NCBI GenBank assembly: GCA_032164295.1
Contig: JAJHTX010000002.1
Coordinates: 2,542,001-2,606,000 of the forward strand
Length of the DNA stretch: 64,000 nucleotides
Source of the DNA: Inonotus obliquus
Lineage: Eukaryota > Basidiomycota > Agaricomycetes > Hymenochaetales > Hymenochaetaceae
Direction: 5' to 3'
This document shows, piece by piece, positions 45,818 to 58,524 of this stretch (positions are counted from its first letter, which is position 1; each line of letters begins with the position of its first letter). The position numbers and the translations under genes are program-made. The notes beneath the pieces were generated by a model, which did no database searches, was not told the DNA's origin, and worked only from the letters and a program-made list of their open reading frames with translations.

Positions 45818-47154
45818 CTGTGAGTGTGAGAGGGTGAAGATAGAAAATGCATTCAAGGATGATAAGACTAATTTCTACAAGCTGGGCTGGGCTGAGCTGA
45901 GCTGTGACACAGATCACAGCTCGCGACTCTTGTGGCCGGAGCAACCGAGTGTCAGCGGGTTGTTTGGCATGTGACAACAAGACTGTGACCGGAGACCGGA
46001 ATTGCCGTTAACGGCTTAAAATAACCCGGGAAGCCGGACGTGGAGGCGAGTCCGAGGAATGTGTCAGCACAGACATGTAAGTTAAGGTACTCACCACCCA
46101 CAAATGAAATAGGCTTGGGAATGCAGGTACGTTTACGAAAGTGAACGCGTGTTCGTCGGGTGGAAGACACACAGGGGGGAGGTAACTTGCCAACTGGCAA
46201 GGTTAGAGGACATTTCATTAGAGAATCGCCTCGTACCATGGGAAGATAACAGTAAAACGCGATCACCAGTCAAGGAGGCCCAGAGAGAAGTAGACGGTTG
46301 CCGTGTATAACGACAGCTCATATCAGACATGTGATGGAATCAGCACTGCTGGAGGGGACACCTGACAACTTTTTGTTCGTCGCATCGACTGAATCAGAAA
46401 AAAATCAATCCAGACTATTCGCACTTTGTGTCCAGAGCATGTAGGAGACGACAGCTCGTCTGTCGTGTTTGCATTGTGAGAGTGGTCGTATGGGGAAGTA
46501 GGAAACGACGGCTTTTATTAGATTTGTCCACAAGGCAGAGAAGGTAGGGCTTACACGTACTAAATCCGAGAGGAGACGAAGCTGAGGTGAAATCTCGAAC
46601 CTTGGAAGCGGAAGCATATAATTTTTTTGAGCGTGAGACAAGGCACCCGAAGTTATACGAAGAGATAGTATCCGGTGAGACAAGCTTGGCGTACGAGATC
46701 ATCACCGACGAGAGTTTACCATGAATGCATCGTCGTCGTTGTACTTGAAGACAACATGGATCCATCAAAGTCACGCGAGTGTTTGTTGGTACCTTCCGTA
46801 TTTAGACTCACTTTCCGCATATGGGTAGCAAAACTTATGCACAGCCACGAGTGGTTGAGATCGGCGTACTTTTTCACTCCATTTTCTCGACAAACACGCC
46901 GAGCGAGTCGGTTCAGGAGAGATGAAGGTGGACAGAAAAGGTTATAATGTACTTGGCAAGAGTAAATTCGATGTACCTGTGTATATCCGGAGATATACGT
47001 AGGGGACGTGATTGGGCGATAGGGCGGTTTTGATACGCGCTCATGACTCTCGCGGCCAACATTTATAAAAACTTTAAATACCGTTCTGAATGCTTCCCCC
47101 GTCTTTTCCTTCCTCACATTCTCTTTCCTATCCTGCCGCGACCTATAGCCCACT
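45818..47154. other. Region upstream of the ammonium transporter, unresolved
   Basis: About 1.3 kb. The left part probably contains the missing 5' exons and promoter of the minus-strand gene at 45 kb; MSSNLASWQVTSPLCVFHP near 46217 is one candidate start. The right part should hold the transporter promoter. It contains HGATAR sites (AGATAG near 46663, CGATAG near 47018), the type bound by nitrogen-regulatory GATA factors, but such short sites are common by chance. Confidence 0.35.
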
Positions 47155-49051
47155 ATGGTCAACGTCTCATACGATGACTGTATGTTCATTATATACATAT
47201 TCCCAGATATCCTCTCATATCTCATTTCAATATAGCGGGCAGTCTCGTCTACCATCCAGATGATGGTGCTGAGGATGTCGTCTACAACCTCGGTGACTTT
47301 GCATGGGTCCTTTCATGCATGGCGCTAGTATGGATTATGACGCCCGGTCTTGGTTTCTTCTACTCCGGTCTCTTGCGCAGAAAGAATGCCCTTTCAATGA
47401 TTTTCCTCTCCGTTGGTGTACTTGCCGTCGTCTCTTTCCAGGTCAGTAGAGCTTATGCCAGTTGACAACCACTGTTTTGCTGAGCGCACATTTCCATGAT
47501 GTCTAGTGGTTCTTCTGGGGATTCTCTCTCGCGTTTTCGGAGACTGGCTCCGCCTTCATTGGCGATCTCAAGTACTTCTGCTTGAAAGGTGTCCTGGCCG
47601 AGCCGTCGATTGGTTCAGACCGAATCCCCTCCCTCCTCTTCTGTGTCTACCAGCTCATGTTTGCCATCATCACGTGAGTGTCTCCTCCGAGCTCCACGGT
47701 CTACTTGACTGGACCTGTATCTGTTGACATGTGAACGAGGGACTGATGGTAGTTCCCTTATTCTAGGCCTATGCTGGCAGTTGGTGCCTTTGCTGAGCAC
47801 TCCCGTGTCGGTCCTATTTTCGTTTTCGTATTTTTGTGGGCAACTATCGTATACGATCCGATCGCGTGTTGGACATGGAACTCGAATGGATGGTCCCTTG
47901 TTATGGGTGGTCTCGACTTTGCTGGAGGAACGCCCGTCCACATCAACTCCGGTACTGCTGCCCTTGCCATCGCAATCTATTTGGGCAAGCGCCGCGGCTA
48001 TGGAACGGAGAGACTGGCTTATAAACCTCACAACACGACATACGTCGTACTCGGAACAGTTTTCCTTTGGTTCGGATGGTTCGGGTTCAACGGTGGAAGT
48101 GTGAGAGTTTTTTTTTCTTAATCCCGCAAACTTCAACAGATTTACTGATAAACATCACTGATAGGCATTGTCCGCTAACCTTCGTGCGATCCAAGCTTGC
48201 ATCGTCACCAACCTTGCGGCGTCTGTTGGTGGTCTTACATGGATGCTGTGGGATTGGCGCCTTGAACGCAAGTGGTCAGCTGTCGGCTTTTGCTCGGGCG
48301 CTATTTCGGGTCTCGTTGCAATCACACCAGGATCTGGTTTCGTTGGTGCCCCGGCTGCTGTAGCCTTTGGATTCTTGGGCGGTACTGCGTGCAACTTTGC
48401 TACCCAACTCAAATTTATCTTCGGATTCGACGAAACACTTGATATCTTTGCGGTGCACGGTATCGGAGGCATGGTCGGAAACGTGCGTGACATCTGTCAA
48501 GATCAATATTAATTCTCACAACTTATTCCCTCTTAGATCTGCACCGCTCTCTTCGGACAAGCTTCCGTTGCTAGCTTTGACGGTTCAGATCCAATTGACG
48601 GAGGCTGGTTTGACCATCACTGGGTCCAGCTAGGATACCAAATCGCTGATTCAGCAGCTGGCTTCGGTTACTCATTCGTCGTAACAACTATCCTTCTCTG
48701 GATTCTTCACTTCATCCCTGGTTTACGTCTCCGTTGTGATGAAGAGACGGAGATCCTCGGTGTCGATGATGCGGAACTCGGCGAGGTATGTTTCATGCTT
48801 TCTATATCTATCTAGGATTAAGTGTCTTTTATGATGGTACTGAACTATTTTCGTCTCCGCAGTTCGCATATGACTATGTCGGTCTCGAGGCTGAGATTGG
48901 TGCAGGGTTGCCGCACAGTGCATCCGGACCAGGAGGACCAGGTGCTGACATCATTCCTCAAGGCGCAATCAGCGGTGGACGTGAACCTCCCCATCAACAT
49001 CACGCAAAACGCGATAGCAGTAGTACTCGTGGCGAGAAACAAACAGCTTGA
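47155..49051 (+). CDS. Ammonium transporter (Amt/Mep family)
   Basis: Seven exons: 47155-47179, 47236-47441, 47507-47673, 47767-48100, 48165-48482, 48537-48785 and 48863-49051, about 495 aa, the usual length. Eleven hydrophobic segments are visible. Family landmarks are TPGLGFFYSGLLRRKNALSM, DFAGGTPVHINSG with the first pore histidine, WFGWFGFNGGS, and DIFAVHGIGGMVGN with the second pore histidine. The conserved Asp before AGGTPVH is present. The hydrophilic C-terminal tail of about 80 residues ends RGEKQTA. It imports ammonium across the plasma membrane, and some members also sense it to trigger filamentous growth. Such genes are usually repressed by preferred nitrogen sources via GATA factors. 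Identity is secure; the orthologue number (Mep1/2/3 type) is not assigned. Confidence 0.96.
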
Positions 49052-49397
49052 AAGATGTCATATTGTGCGAATCCATTATAGTGTAGTTCCTTTTCGTCCC
49101 GAATAGTTTCTTACCTTATCTCAATGTGTTTTGTGCTGTGGTTTTTTTTTATAATATTATGTTGTTTGTTGTTGAGTAACACGCTTCTCTTCATTTCGTT
49201 TGATGTGAATGTCCAACTCTGAATCAGGATTGAAAAACCAGAAACTACTGTATAACTTATAGTACATAACAAACGGGCGCCTAGTGCCGCAGAAAGACGA
49301 AAATGAAAAGTCCTAGTGAAATAAATAACATGGGCAAAGAGAAAAGTGGACTATATACGTTAGTGAAACAGAGCTGAGGGAGGCACTATTTCAGGCG

Positions 49398-50953
49398 CTA
49401 GTATGTACGCCTCCTACCAGCGAGGTTTTTCTCTATACACTCGTCACAATACCATTTGACTCTCTTCGGTGCTTCAGTCAGACCAACACAGCCCAGATGA
49501 AACTGAAATGAGGAAAAGTTCATTAATAGAATATAGGCAAGTAGAAGAGATCTGAGGATCCTGATGGGACTCACCCATTCTCGTTCGCAACCGTTAGCAT
49601 CACAACCAATCATCTAGAAACGAGAGATGAATAATGAGAGATGAGGGGGAAAGAAGAAGGAGGAGGAGAATTCAGCTCCTAGGAATCTTGGATGATATGA
49701 GGAAGAAAACACTTACTTTTCCCCATGAAACACCTTCACAATAACAATAACGAGGTTCGTTAGGATCAATGGGCATATCTCCAACTAGACGACGACGTCC
49801 AAGCACCGTAAAAAAACAGAAAGTAAAACAGCCACGGCGAACGTAAAGAATAAAGAATGGTCAGCAGGAAACCATACGATAATACAATGAAACAAACCTT
49901 TTGCTGCTATACCATCGCCACCATTCTCGTCTTCGCCATTCAAGATGTCATCCGAGGTAATAGGATCTAAGACGGAGGATGTCGATCGTCTTTTCAATCC
50001 TCTTCGTGAACGAGTGCCGGAACGAGAACGAGAGAGTTTTTCTGTTGCTGTTCCTATTACTGTTCCCGCTCCCGCTCCTGTGTGAACATCTAAACTTTCT
50101 CCGTTATCCTTCATCCTTGTCATCAAAAGATTCATGATAGGAAACGTCGGTGAATTGATTTGAGCCGCTGAAAGATCGCCTTTCCAGTGTAACTCGTGTT
50201 CTCTGATAGCCTGATCCAACAGTCTAACATGCCTATCAATCTAAGTACCAATAATAAATAAGCACCGAGAAAACAAATCTTGGAAATGAGATACGTACGG
50301 AATCATAAGTCGCTTGAGCCAAGTTCACTTTTTCCTCTGCTGTTCGGAAGAGTTCGTTCAAAACAAAAGAAATCTCAGAGAGTAATTTGTAATTCCGAAC
50401 GGCTTCTGTCTTAATTTGAGCATGATTATTATGACCATCTCCGATACCGTTCGTTTGCTGAGCTGCCGCGCGGAGTGCGCTGGAGCGTGCAGAAGATCTT
50501 CTGGGAGTTAACATTGGTTTTTGAGGTTGCGGAATACCGTTCATTGTGGATTGTCGGATTTCTTGTCGGCTACGTATATATTCTCTTATCTTCTGCGGAA
50601 GGACTGCGTCCATTGCTGAGAAAAAAGGCGGTAAGAGCCCGAGAAGAAATCTGGATTAGATGCTTTTACCATTAGTCTGAGCGTCCAACTCGTTTAGCAA
50701 CGCAAAATTCCGATGTATGGATAGAGGCAACTGTTCCACAGCTATATAACGTTTTTCAATCAATAAAAAATAGATAGATTATGTACACAAGAAACGACTT
50801 ACATTCGACATATTCCTCTCGAAAAGCATCCCACATCTCAGCTTCTTTCTCGTTTCCCTGTTGTGAACCAGCCTCAACATCTTGAGCATGTATGGGAGGT
50901 AGTATGCTGCTCGAGCTGGCACGCTTGCGCTTCCGGGTTCGAGTTGATGGCAT
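49398..50953 (-). CDS. ING-family PHD-finger chromatin protein
   Basis: Seven exons: 50953-50803, 50741-50670, 50615-50299, 50240-49898, 49784-49717, 49613-49575 and 49502-49398, about 364 aa. The N-terminal ING domain includes VEQLPLSIHRNFALLNELDA, QKIREYIRSR, EEKVNLAQATYDSIDRHVRL and LDQAIREHE. A variable Arg/Ser-rich linker follows. The C-terminal PHD finger has the Cys4-His-Cys3 order: YCYCEGVSWGKMIGCDANGC, then EWFHLGCVGL and WYCDEC. PHD fingers of this family read histone H3K4me3 and bring acetyltransferase (Yng1/Yng2) or deacetylase (Pho23) complexes to promoters. Which complex is involved cannot be told here. A 346-nt spacer at 49052-49397 separates it from the convergent transporter gene, and its start faces the Nup37 gene across about 316 nt. 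Confidence 0.95.
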
Positions 50954-51269
50954 GAGCTGGATAGATCGCAGAGTACAGAGTAAACTGGCTGATTCAAGTA
51001 GAACTATCCACTGAGAACGAGCGAGAATGCCATGATACAGTTATTGAGCGATGCGAGTTGAGGCAGAATTACCGGTCCACCCGCCCAGTAACGCTGACCA
51101 CAACGATTGAACGAAGTGGTCAGTCGTCGGTCGTCGACGTCGATCGCCGCCAACACCATCACGTGAGCAAAGAGGATCGACGCGTGTCAAGAAGACCTGA
51201 GCTGAACCAGTGAACTGACAACCTCTGCTCTTGTATCGCGATATTCGTATTCGCTCTATTGTAAAACTC

Positions 51270-52747
51270 ATGAAGGACGTCACGCATGACTTCGGAACGG
51301 ACGTGCTCGTCGTTCGTGCTTGCTACCACACGGACGGCTCTGACCTACTTGCGATTGCTGGTGAAGGATCGGTTCAAGTTATCCAGTGTGTAAGCCTCAA
51401 ACGCTTTCCGCATTCACGTTATTAATATTGACCAGTGCTTAACCATGCTTTTCGGCAGGGACTCACAGCCGCAAGGCCTCTCGCGTATTTTACTGTTGGG
51501 TTAAGAGTGACGTCGATCGCATGGTCTCCAAAGACTGTATCACCCGACGCTTCAGATCAATGGTTCTTGCAGTAAGCTGCTACACGATCGATGCAGTCTA
51601 AACAGTGGTTCTAATATGAATTGATTCTAGGCTAGCTGTTTCGACCCATGACTTCAATTTACATCTTCTCACGAAATCATACAATACTCAGGAGAGCGTT
51701 CGTCGATTCGGAGGCGGACTTACGGGTCATCAAATGAGGTTAGTAACTTTACATTATAGTCAACTTACGCGCGCCTAATGGCTTTATCTACGTCTGCATC
51801 TTAGAGTTAATGATATCACCTTTGTGGGAGGTCAAGAAGATATTGCAAGACATATAGCCACAGTCTCCGGTTAGTATTCTCCTATTTGTCCTGCATCTAA
51901 ACACCTACCTGACGTGACCCTTAATAGACGATAGAAACCTGATTGTCTGGGATCTACATCCACCAATTTCGAAATTCGTAGAACCAGCAAACGATTTTAT
52001 AACACCACAACCACAACCCACAGCATTAGCCATTCCATTCGCTCACTCTCTATGTTCCGTATCATCTCATCCAACCACGAACAAGGAACTCCTCGTTTCG
52101 GATATAAGAGGATCAGTGTTTTTGATTGATTGGAGGAAAGATCCTGATGAGGATGAGGATGATGATGAGGCTCTTGGACATCAGAATATTCTGGAGTTGG
52201 TTCATCCGAAGAGTTTGGCGGATGCTGCGTCGAATGTATCGAAACATTTGTCGGGGCATGCGTCGTGGCAGATTGATGATCCCAATATGTTCGTCACTTT
52301 CGATTTACTAAGTGATATGACTAGTAGACTGAATTACTATTGTAGTGTTGGCGCTGTCTTCGGATCGGAATATGCTGTATGGGACATTAGCAAGCTAAAA
52401 GGCGGTAAACCTACCACCGTCGGTCCTACCTTCCCAGAGGGCGGCCATCGATTCCGGTAAGGAAGACCACAGGAATCATTTTTCAGCATGTACTAAAATT
52501 CTTAACACACAGATGGTGCCCGACATATCCTCTCAACTTCGCAATCTCAACATCAGCTTCAACATCCAACGGAGCGATCATCAACATATACAACATCGAA
52601 CAACTTCAAGCACCACCAACAGCAATCACAATCGCTCCCTCACCACAACGTGTGACAGATTTCGATTGGATTGGAAGTCGTGGAACACCGAGATTGGCAG
52701 TAGCAGTTGGAAGAGAAATCTATATCTTTCCTATCAGCTTCGATTAG
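51270..52747 (+). CDS. NUP37: Nup37-type WD40 nucleoporin
   Basis: Six exons: 51270-51389, 51459-51571, 51631-51738, 51805-51869, 51928-52456 and 52513-52747, about 389 aa, near the length of S. pombe Nup37. WD-type blades are seen: DGSDLLAIAGEGSVQVIQC, RVTSIAWSPKT, LAVSTHDFNLHLLTKSY, VNDITFVGGQE followed by TVSDDRNLIVWDLHP, SDIRGSVFLIDW, FGSEYAVWDISKLKGG and RLAVAVGREIYIFPI. Between blades lies an acidic run (DPDEDEDDDEA). Nup37 is a peripheral propeller of the Nup107-Nup160 (Y) complex of the nuclear pore; S. cerevisiae lacks it. The assignment rests on overall propeller layout and length, so another WD40 protein is possible. Confidence 0.72.
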
Positions 52748-52869
52748 TTACATACATTATCTAAGGTTCTACTTCTACAAGGGGTGAGGATAGCGAAGAG
52801 AGGGGAAATAAAAAGCAAGAGACGTTGGTTGAGAAAGCAAAATGATAGCAATAATAACGTGCAGAAAGC

Positions 52870-55800
52870 CTAAGGTCCCATCACAGGATATGCATCTGGT
52901 GGTGCCATTCGAGGGTAGAAGGCAGGCGTACCATGAATAAGATCAACACCCTGAGTGACGCCAAGTTCTCTGCACATATTGTCATAATAAATATGATCCG
53001 CATGAGTTTGAGTCGTATAATTCGCGTGATAAGTATCTCCGCTCGGTACTCCATTCGTATCCCTCCCATTCTGAGGTGACACCAACGTTGTTTCCGGTGG
53101 ATAATGATAAGAATACGTATTTTCAACGGCCCCGAATGTCCGAGTCGTGGTGAGTTGATCTGATGGTGACCCGCCGGATTGCGAGTGTGTGTCCATGGGT
53201 GAGTATCTGACAGATGATTGCTGAAGCGATGGATCGATGTTGTCCATTCTTTCCTGGCTTATCTGGCGAGTCTTTATTTCTTCTCTTTCAACGAGAGTGC
53301 GGAGGAATCGTGCATGAGCCACACAAGATGACGAAGATGGCATCATGGTACCAGCATCTCTGTAAGCATCGGCAGTGCTCTTAATAAGCGCAAGGATATT
53401 TGGTCCAGTTCCTTCGTCCGTTTTCAAGTTTGTTTTTCGAAGCAGCTGAAGATTCGTAAGCGCTCTCAGCACAGATAAGATCAGTTTGGTTTTCAAAGAC
53501 GTACTCGAAGCAGCATGACAGCACAATACGCAGTCATAACGGTGCACGATTCCTGACTATATTGCTGCAAAGATGTTTAGCATCTCATAGGTACTCGGCA
53601 CCGAAACGGATCGGAGTCTCACAAGCATTTGTACACGCGCGAACTCCTTGACGATAATTTCCAAGCAGCGAGATGCATTCGCGTAGCATGTTCCTAGTGC
53701 TTGCAGACTCGGTGTTGGTCCAGTCGTCTATAAGAAAGGAGGGTGTTGAGGACGAAGCCATTTAAAACCCAATATGGGGCCAGAGCAACGTACACTTGTT
53801 ATAAAGGCGTAAATACCAAAGCTATTGAGAAAGAGACCGACATAAAGTTGGAAGAACTCCAGGAAAGATTGATGAAATGGTTCTCCGTGTGCTTTTATCA
53901 ATCGTTAGAAGGTTTGCGAACAACATGTCGAAAAGAGGCTAGGACGTACCACGCTTCATTTCCATCGACCAAGTAGTAGCCCAAGCCGCCAGTTTCGAGT
54001 TGCACGCATTTAACAGAAAGTCATAGTTATCAGGCTGCCCACCTCCCAGTGAGCCCCTTTGACGTTCAAACATACTTGTCGTTTCAGTCTGCAGCGGATA
54101 ATAAGTACGCATCGTCAAGAAAGCAGGTGATGGGTAACGAACTCACAGCAATTAATCGGAGCGCTACAAAAGCAGAAACGATGACGTCCTCGGGTCGGAT
54201 CGGTGTCCCTTGAGGTACTTGTTCATGCCATGTAAGTGATTCTAGAACGAGCTCGTCCTAAACAATAGGAACAATTAGAGTTTACGAACGAAGGCTAGGA
54301 AGAGGAAACAGACTAACTTCAGGAAGCATCCAGAGGCGACCAGTTTGCATGCTAAGACTGCGATCATGTACGAAGAGAACTAGGTATGTTCGTTCTCGAT
54401 TTCGTCGCTCTAATCTCTGTAAGGTTGTCTCCGAGTCTGGAGGCCTGGCGGTATATCGGTTTAAGCCTAGCTCAACAGCCATACGGCAAGCCTGAAAGGA
54501 GCATTACCAGTTAAATCATGTTACTGAGAAAGCTGGACAAAAGAACGCACGTATCCGATGTAGGTCCAGGTTCTCTGCTACATAATACCCGTCAGCGCTT
54601 GCAACAGCGACTAATAAGCCTGCACACATTACTGTTGGGTTCTTCCCAGTAAGTTAAGCACATAAAGGCTTGGACTACTTCCACACTTTTATGAGCCTCG
54701 GCAAAGGCCTTGATTGCGTGTTGTTCAGCGAGCTCTCGGCATTTCGGATACACTTGATGCCTAAAGAACTTGCTACCCGCCATGAGCAACGTTGTAAATA
54801 GGAATGGGCTCCTTTTTCGGATATAAGGAGTGGTATGTAGTTCAGGGTCGAATAAGTTAACAAAAGGATTTAATCGAATGAGCACAAGGTCCATGATATT
54901 CCCGGCCGTCGACTCATCAAATAAGCCCGCCTGAATTGGGTCGTCTACATGCGCGAACGCCGAGTACAGTGAAAGTTGTGGTGACGGTTCCGAGGAGTAC
55001 CTTGCGCGCTCGACATTGGATGCGGAAACGGGTGAGTAGGCATTCTCCGCAGGCGAGCGAGTTGAGCCTGATGGGCCGAGCACAGTCCCGAAAAAGGAAT
55101 TGCGCTGTTTCTCTTTCTTGATGAGCTTGGCGGGGTACATGCCTTCCTCGTTGGGCTCGCCATCTTCGTCTTCATCAAGGGAACTCGCTCCGGAGGGTTG
55201 AGGTGCGTAGGTGATATCGGAATGGCCGTTGAAGGAAGAATTGCGTGTACTGAGTGCTGGTCGGTAAGGAGAATTTTCCGTCTGTGAGAGCTGTGGAAAT
55301 GTCAATGTCGGTCAGAGGTGAGAAAGGTAATCGAGAGCACTACATTTGACTCCGCAGCTAGTGACTTGAGTTTTGCATTGTTGAGGCCTTTCTCGAGACG
55401 CCTGAGCATCTTGGAAGCCTCGGACAATCTGGTAACGGATAATCAATAAAGAAAGTACAATATAATGTGTATCAAAAGGTACAAACTTTGATCCCGGCTT
55501 ACGTCCCCGGCGATGTTTTTCGAAAACGCATCTAGAGACGAAAGCTGGGGATAAGCCAGTGTGGATGGTTTATATACACTGGCATACTCTGTGTTTGAAC
55601 GCCTGCATCTCATGCAGGGTTGTTGGCCGTCTTCGGAGCCAACGCACTTCATCTGTACAATTACGCGAAAGAACATGGGATCGGGAATAGGCGGAGGCGG
55701 CAATAAGAAGATAGAAGATAGCATGACGCGAAACTGCGAAGCACACCTTTGCGGCACGACAAACGGTGCATGCTCTTGCGCCTCTGACTACGGGTGGCTT

Positions 55801-55929
55801 GGCACTATAAAGGACAAGCGATGAGAACGCATACAAGGGAGAGTAGTAGGAGATGAGATACTTTTTCTGAGGGGTGGATATGTCAGGAGTAGTAGCCGTA
55901 GTAGCAGTGCTGATGTCTGTGTGGTCCAT
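52870..55929 (-). CDS. Zn2Cys6 transcription factor with fungal_trans domain (second copy in window)
   Basis: Fourteen exons in phase: 55929-55862, 55804-55747, 55652-55588, 55531-55487, 55428-55344, 55290-54628, 54574-54551, 54491-54318, 54257-54147, 54088-53950, 53882-53794, 53727-53623, 53564-53505 and 53445-52870, about 753 aa. The zinc cluster, split over three exons, reads ACTVCRAAKMKCVGSEDG then PCMRCRRSNTECVFEKHRRG. A dimerisation-type coiled coil follows (KLSEASKMLRRLEKGLNNAK). The fungal_trans region contains AEAHKSVEVVQAFMCLTYWE, RTWTYIGYACRMAVELGLNR and ERTYLVLFVHDRSLSMQTGR, and later SCTVMTAYCAVMLLR. It is a nuclear DNA-binding regulator with unknown targets. It is unrelated at close range to the zinc-cluster gene at 19-23 kb. 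Confidence 0.91.
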
Positions 55930-56336
55930 AGGTGAAAGACCGGGCGGGAATACGGCAAATATTGTAGACGACGGAGAGGAGCCGACCGGGGACAAGAGCA
56001 GAGCAGGACCAGAGAGTAGTCACCGGTGTAGAGTATATCCAAGGGACGAGAGAGATGCAGAGGCACAGGAAGTGGGTGATTGGTAGTCGAGAGTTGAGCA
56101 AGTTGAAGTAGTGCAAGTACTACCAAGTAGCACACTCAGTCCTCCTCCTCCTCGTAGGCAGTTGTAATTGCCGACTATCAATTATGTAATCACGGTGATA
56201 TCTAACAGACTAGTATCTTATTATGTAATGATCCGATAGGTTATACTTCCACCCTTCTTTATGCTTCCGTGTGCCTTTGTGCAACGTGTCCACCGATGAT
56301 CATCATCCCTCCAACTCCTCCTATACATGTACTCCC
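55930..56336. promoter_or_regulatory. Divergent promoter region
   Basis: About 400 nt between the start of the zinc-cluster gene (-) and the Mid2-like gene (+). If the zinc-cluster protein starts earlier, part of this would be coding, since its frame stays open to about 55995 but without another ATG. No specific sites stand out. Confidence 0.35.
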
Positions 56337-57469
56337 ATGTACACCCCCGCCCCATCCTCTACTACTGTTTATCATGTCCGTCAGTTAGTCACTGCTACTA
56401 GTACCATCTTTGTAAACCCGTCTTCCGTAGGCTCTGTCGATCACACGGGTAGCTCCGTGCCTATAGCGGCCATCGCGGGCGGCACATGCGGAGGAGTAGT
56501 GCTGGCCGTGCTTGCCGTCATTGGCTGGAAATGGTGGGGCCTACAGATCAAGAAGCAGCAACAACGGGAACTGGAGAGACGCGTATGTATATACCGAACT
56601 TTATTGTGTAGTAGATGCTTATGAGATGATGTTAGCGAGCGATGGCTAGTAGAAGAGGTCGATCAAGTCGGAGTATTTCCGAATCCCGCCGTACGTCATC
56701 CGACTCTTCCAGCAGATTGACTACAGCCGGCATCCAAAATCCGGCCATCACTCCTCTTTCCGATTCCGTCCCTCCAGTCCCACCACTTCCTCCTTTGGAT
56801 AAAATATCCCCTCCTCGTCCCCTCAAACCGAGGTCCGGTGCCTCTGCCAGCGAAAAAGACTGGCGCCCTATTCTTACTCCTCCCCGAAGTACTGTCCTCT
56901 CCAAGGGAAGGTCAAGGATGCCTTCGCTGGATGGTAGATCACACAGACCATTGCGCCCAAGCCCTCTAGCAGCGGTATCACCATCATCCCCAGCTCCCTC
57001 TCCGCGCGCTACGGATCTGTCAATCCAACGACAGCGGTCTGAGAAAGCAACGGAGCCGTCTGCGGCATCGACGGGCCCACCCAGTAGCTTCGCTCGGATT
57101 CCGCGGATAAAGGCCAGTCTCTCGTCCCTTACTGGAGAGGCTCGCCGTCAGTCGAAAGCTTCCTCACATAACTCCGCCTCAGACCAGTCAAGATATTCCG
57201 GTGCAGGTGGATCCTCCCGTCGCTGGAGTTGGTGGTCCCTCATCAACGGTCGCGGCTTCCGTCAGGTTGGCGTGGGAACAGGCAAGAATAGAATATCAGC
57301 GGAGACATCAATCTATGAGGACTGGCAAGAAGAGGACCCTTCCGTGCCCATCGGCTATGCTTTCAGTGGTGTCGATGATAATGTTAATGGGCGCGAACCA
57401 GGCGAGAAACCAACTAATCAGAGCGGCGACACGTTCATCAGCTCTAGCAAACTTGAGCGAGGCGCTTAG
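56337..57469 (+). CDS. Mid2-like single-pass membrane protein
   Basis: Two exons, 56337-56582 and 56636-57469, give about 359 aa. A short Ser/Thr/Pro-rich outer part is followed by SSVPIAAIAGGTCGGVVLAV and LAVIGW, one membrane helix with small-residue motifs. Then come a basic stop (KKQQQRELERR) and a long Ser/Pro/Arg-rich cytosolic tail with a PPVPPLPPLDK proline motif. Fungal proteins of this layout include Mid2-type wall sensors and many uncharacterised relatives. No signal peptide is visible; the start is taken at the first ATG in frame, and the open frame continues 66 nt upstream without ATG, so a 5' exon may be missing. It ends 11 nt from the convergent Mic19 gene. Confidence 0.65.
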
Positions 57470-57480
57470 CATTTCGCATT

Positions 57481-58331
57481 TTACTCGGCGATTTTCTTTT
57501 CAATTGGGGCTTTATTTGTATCATCCATCTCCTTTGGACTTGCCCAGCAGGCAAATAATTTGTTGTATTGCGTTGCTTGTATTAGACCAGCCTTTAGCTG
57601 TAGAAGTAGTGTCATCGAAAAGAAGCTATGTAGTCCTATTTACCACCATCGTAATTAGCAGCAGTACAGCGGGAACTTACAAAAAGTACTAGTACTCACC
57701 TGCTCTAACTGCGCAACGCGAGCTTTGAACGTTTCGACTTCTTTCCTGCATTCTAGAGGCTTACCCGCGTTATGTCTTCGGAGATGATTAGCATCACGTT
57801 ATGATGGACATCAAAGCATACTACTCACGCGTAGCAAGTCGATAACGCACGAGCAGCTTCACCCGCTAGGTTTTGCTCAACCTCATCCCTCTTCGTTCGG
57901 TACTTATCCACCTTCTGTTTCACTTCCTCCAAATCACCAAGAAGCACATGGCTATTCAACGCTTCATGCTCTCCTTCTTCTCCTTCTTCTGCATCACCAT
58001 CGTGTACAACTACACCCTTCGTTTCGCGGTCAAGGTTTTCCTTCTCTAAAGAAAGTTCAATCTCTCTTCGGATATCCTGTTCTTCCTGTTGAAGTCTGGA
58101 TATCTCAGCGTTGATACGATCTCGGATTTGCGCGTCGATGGATGATTGACGTGCGGGTGTGGGGTTGGGAGAAGCTGATGTGTCTGCGAGGTAGTTCACT
58201 ATGTCTTGTGAGAACTGGAAAAAAGTCAGAAGAGAGTGAATGGTGTGGTTGGTGATGGATATTACCTGGATGGGGACGTCGGCCAGCTGTTCATGTTCAT
58301 CTTGATCCGTCTTTGACTGTCCAGCACCCAT
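57481..58331 (-). CDS. MIC19: MICOS subunit Mic19 (DUF1690, CHCH-type)
   Basis: Four exons: 58331-58266, 58214-57829, 57775-57700 and 57597-57481, about 214 aa. The start MGAGQSK is an N-myristoylation signal, as in Mic19/CHCHD3 proteins. A long charged coiled coil (IRDRINAEISRLQQEEQDIR and LGDLEEVKQKVDKYRTKRDE) leads to LSTCYAHNAGKPLECRKEVE, which carries two CHCH-type cysteines, and ETFKARVAQLEQ. Mic19 sits in the inner-membrane MICOS complex that shapes cristae junctions and contacts the outer membrane. A strong gtgagt donor after LEQ demands another exon; the last one (KAGLIQATQYNKLF to IEKKIAE) keeps phase but is less typical of the family. Choosing ATG 58331 gives the expected Gly-2. 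Confidence 0.82.
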
Positions 58332-58524
58332 CGTGGAGGGATGACGACCCAAATTTCGGACAGCCGTTTACGTAGACGGGTCACGTCGATCTCAGCTTCC
58401 TTTTATGTATTCGCAGATCAGTCACTCAAATCATTAACATTTTATTCCCTTTCTTTTCGTACATTTGTGTGGGTGGCAGATTCCTTTCCAGCTAAAGTCG
58501 AAACCGCTACTGATATGCATCCCG

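Noticed and set aside
46716..47255. 180-codon minus-strand frame over the ammonium transporter promoter
   Set aside because: It overlaps the first exon and leader of the secure transporter gene and has no protein-family features.
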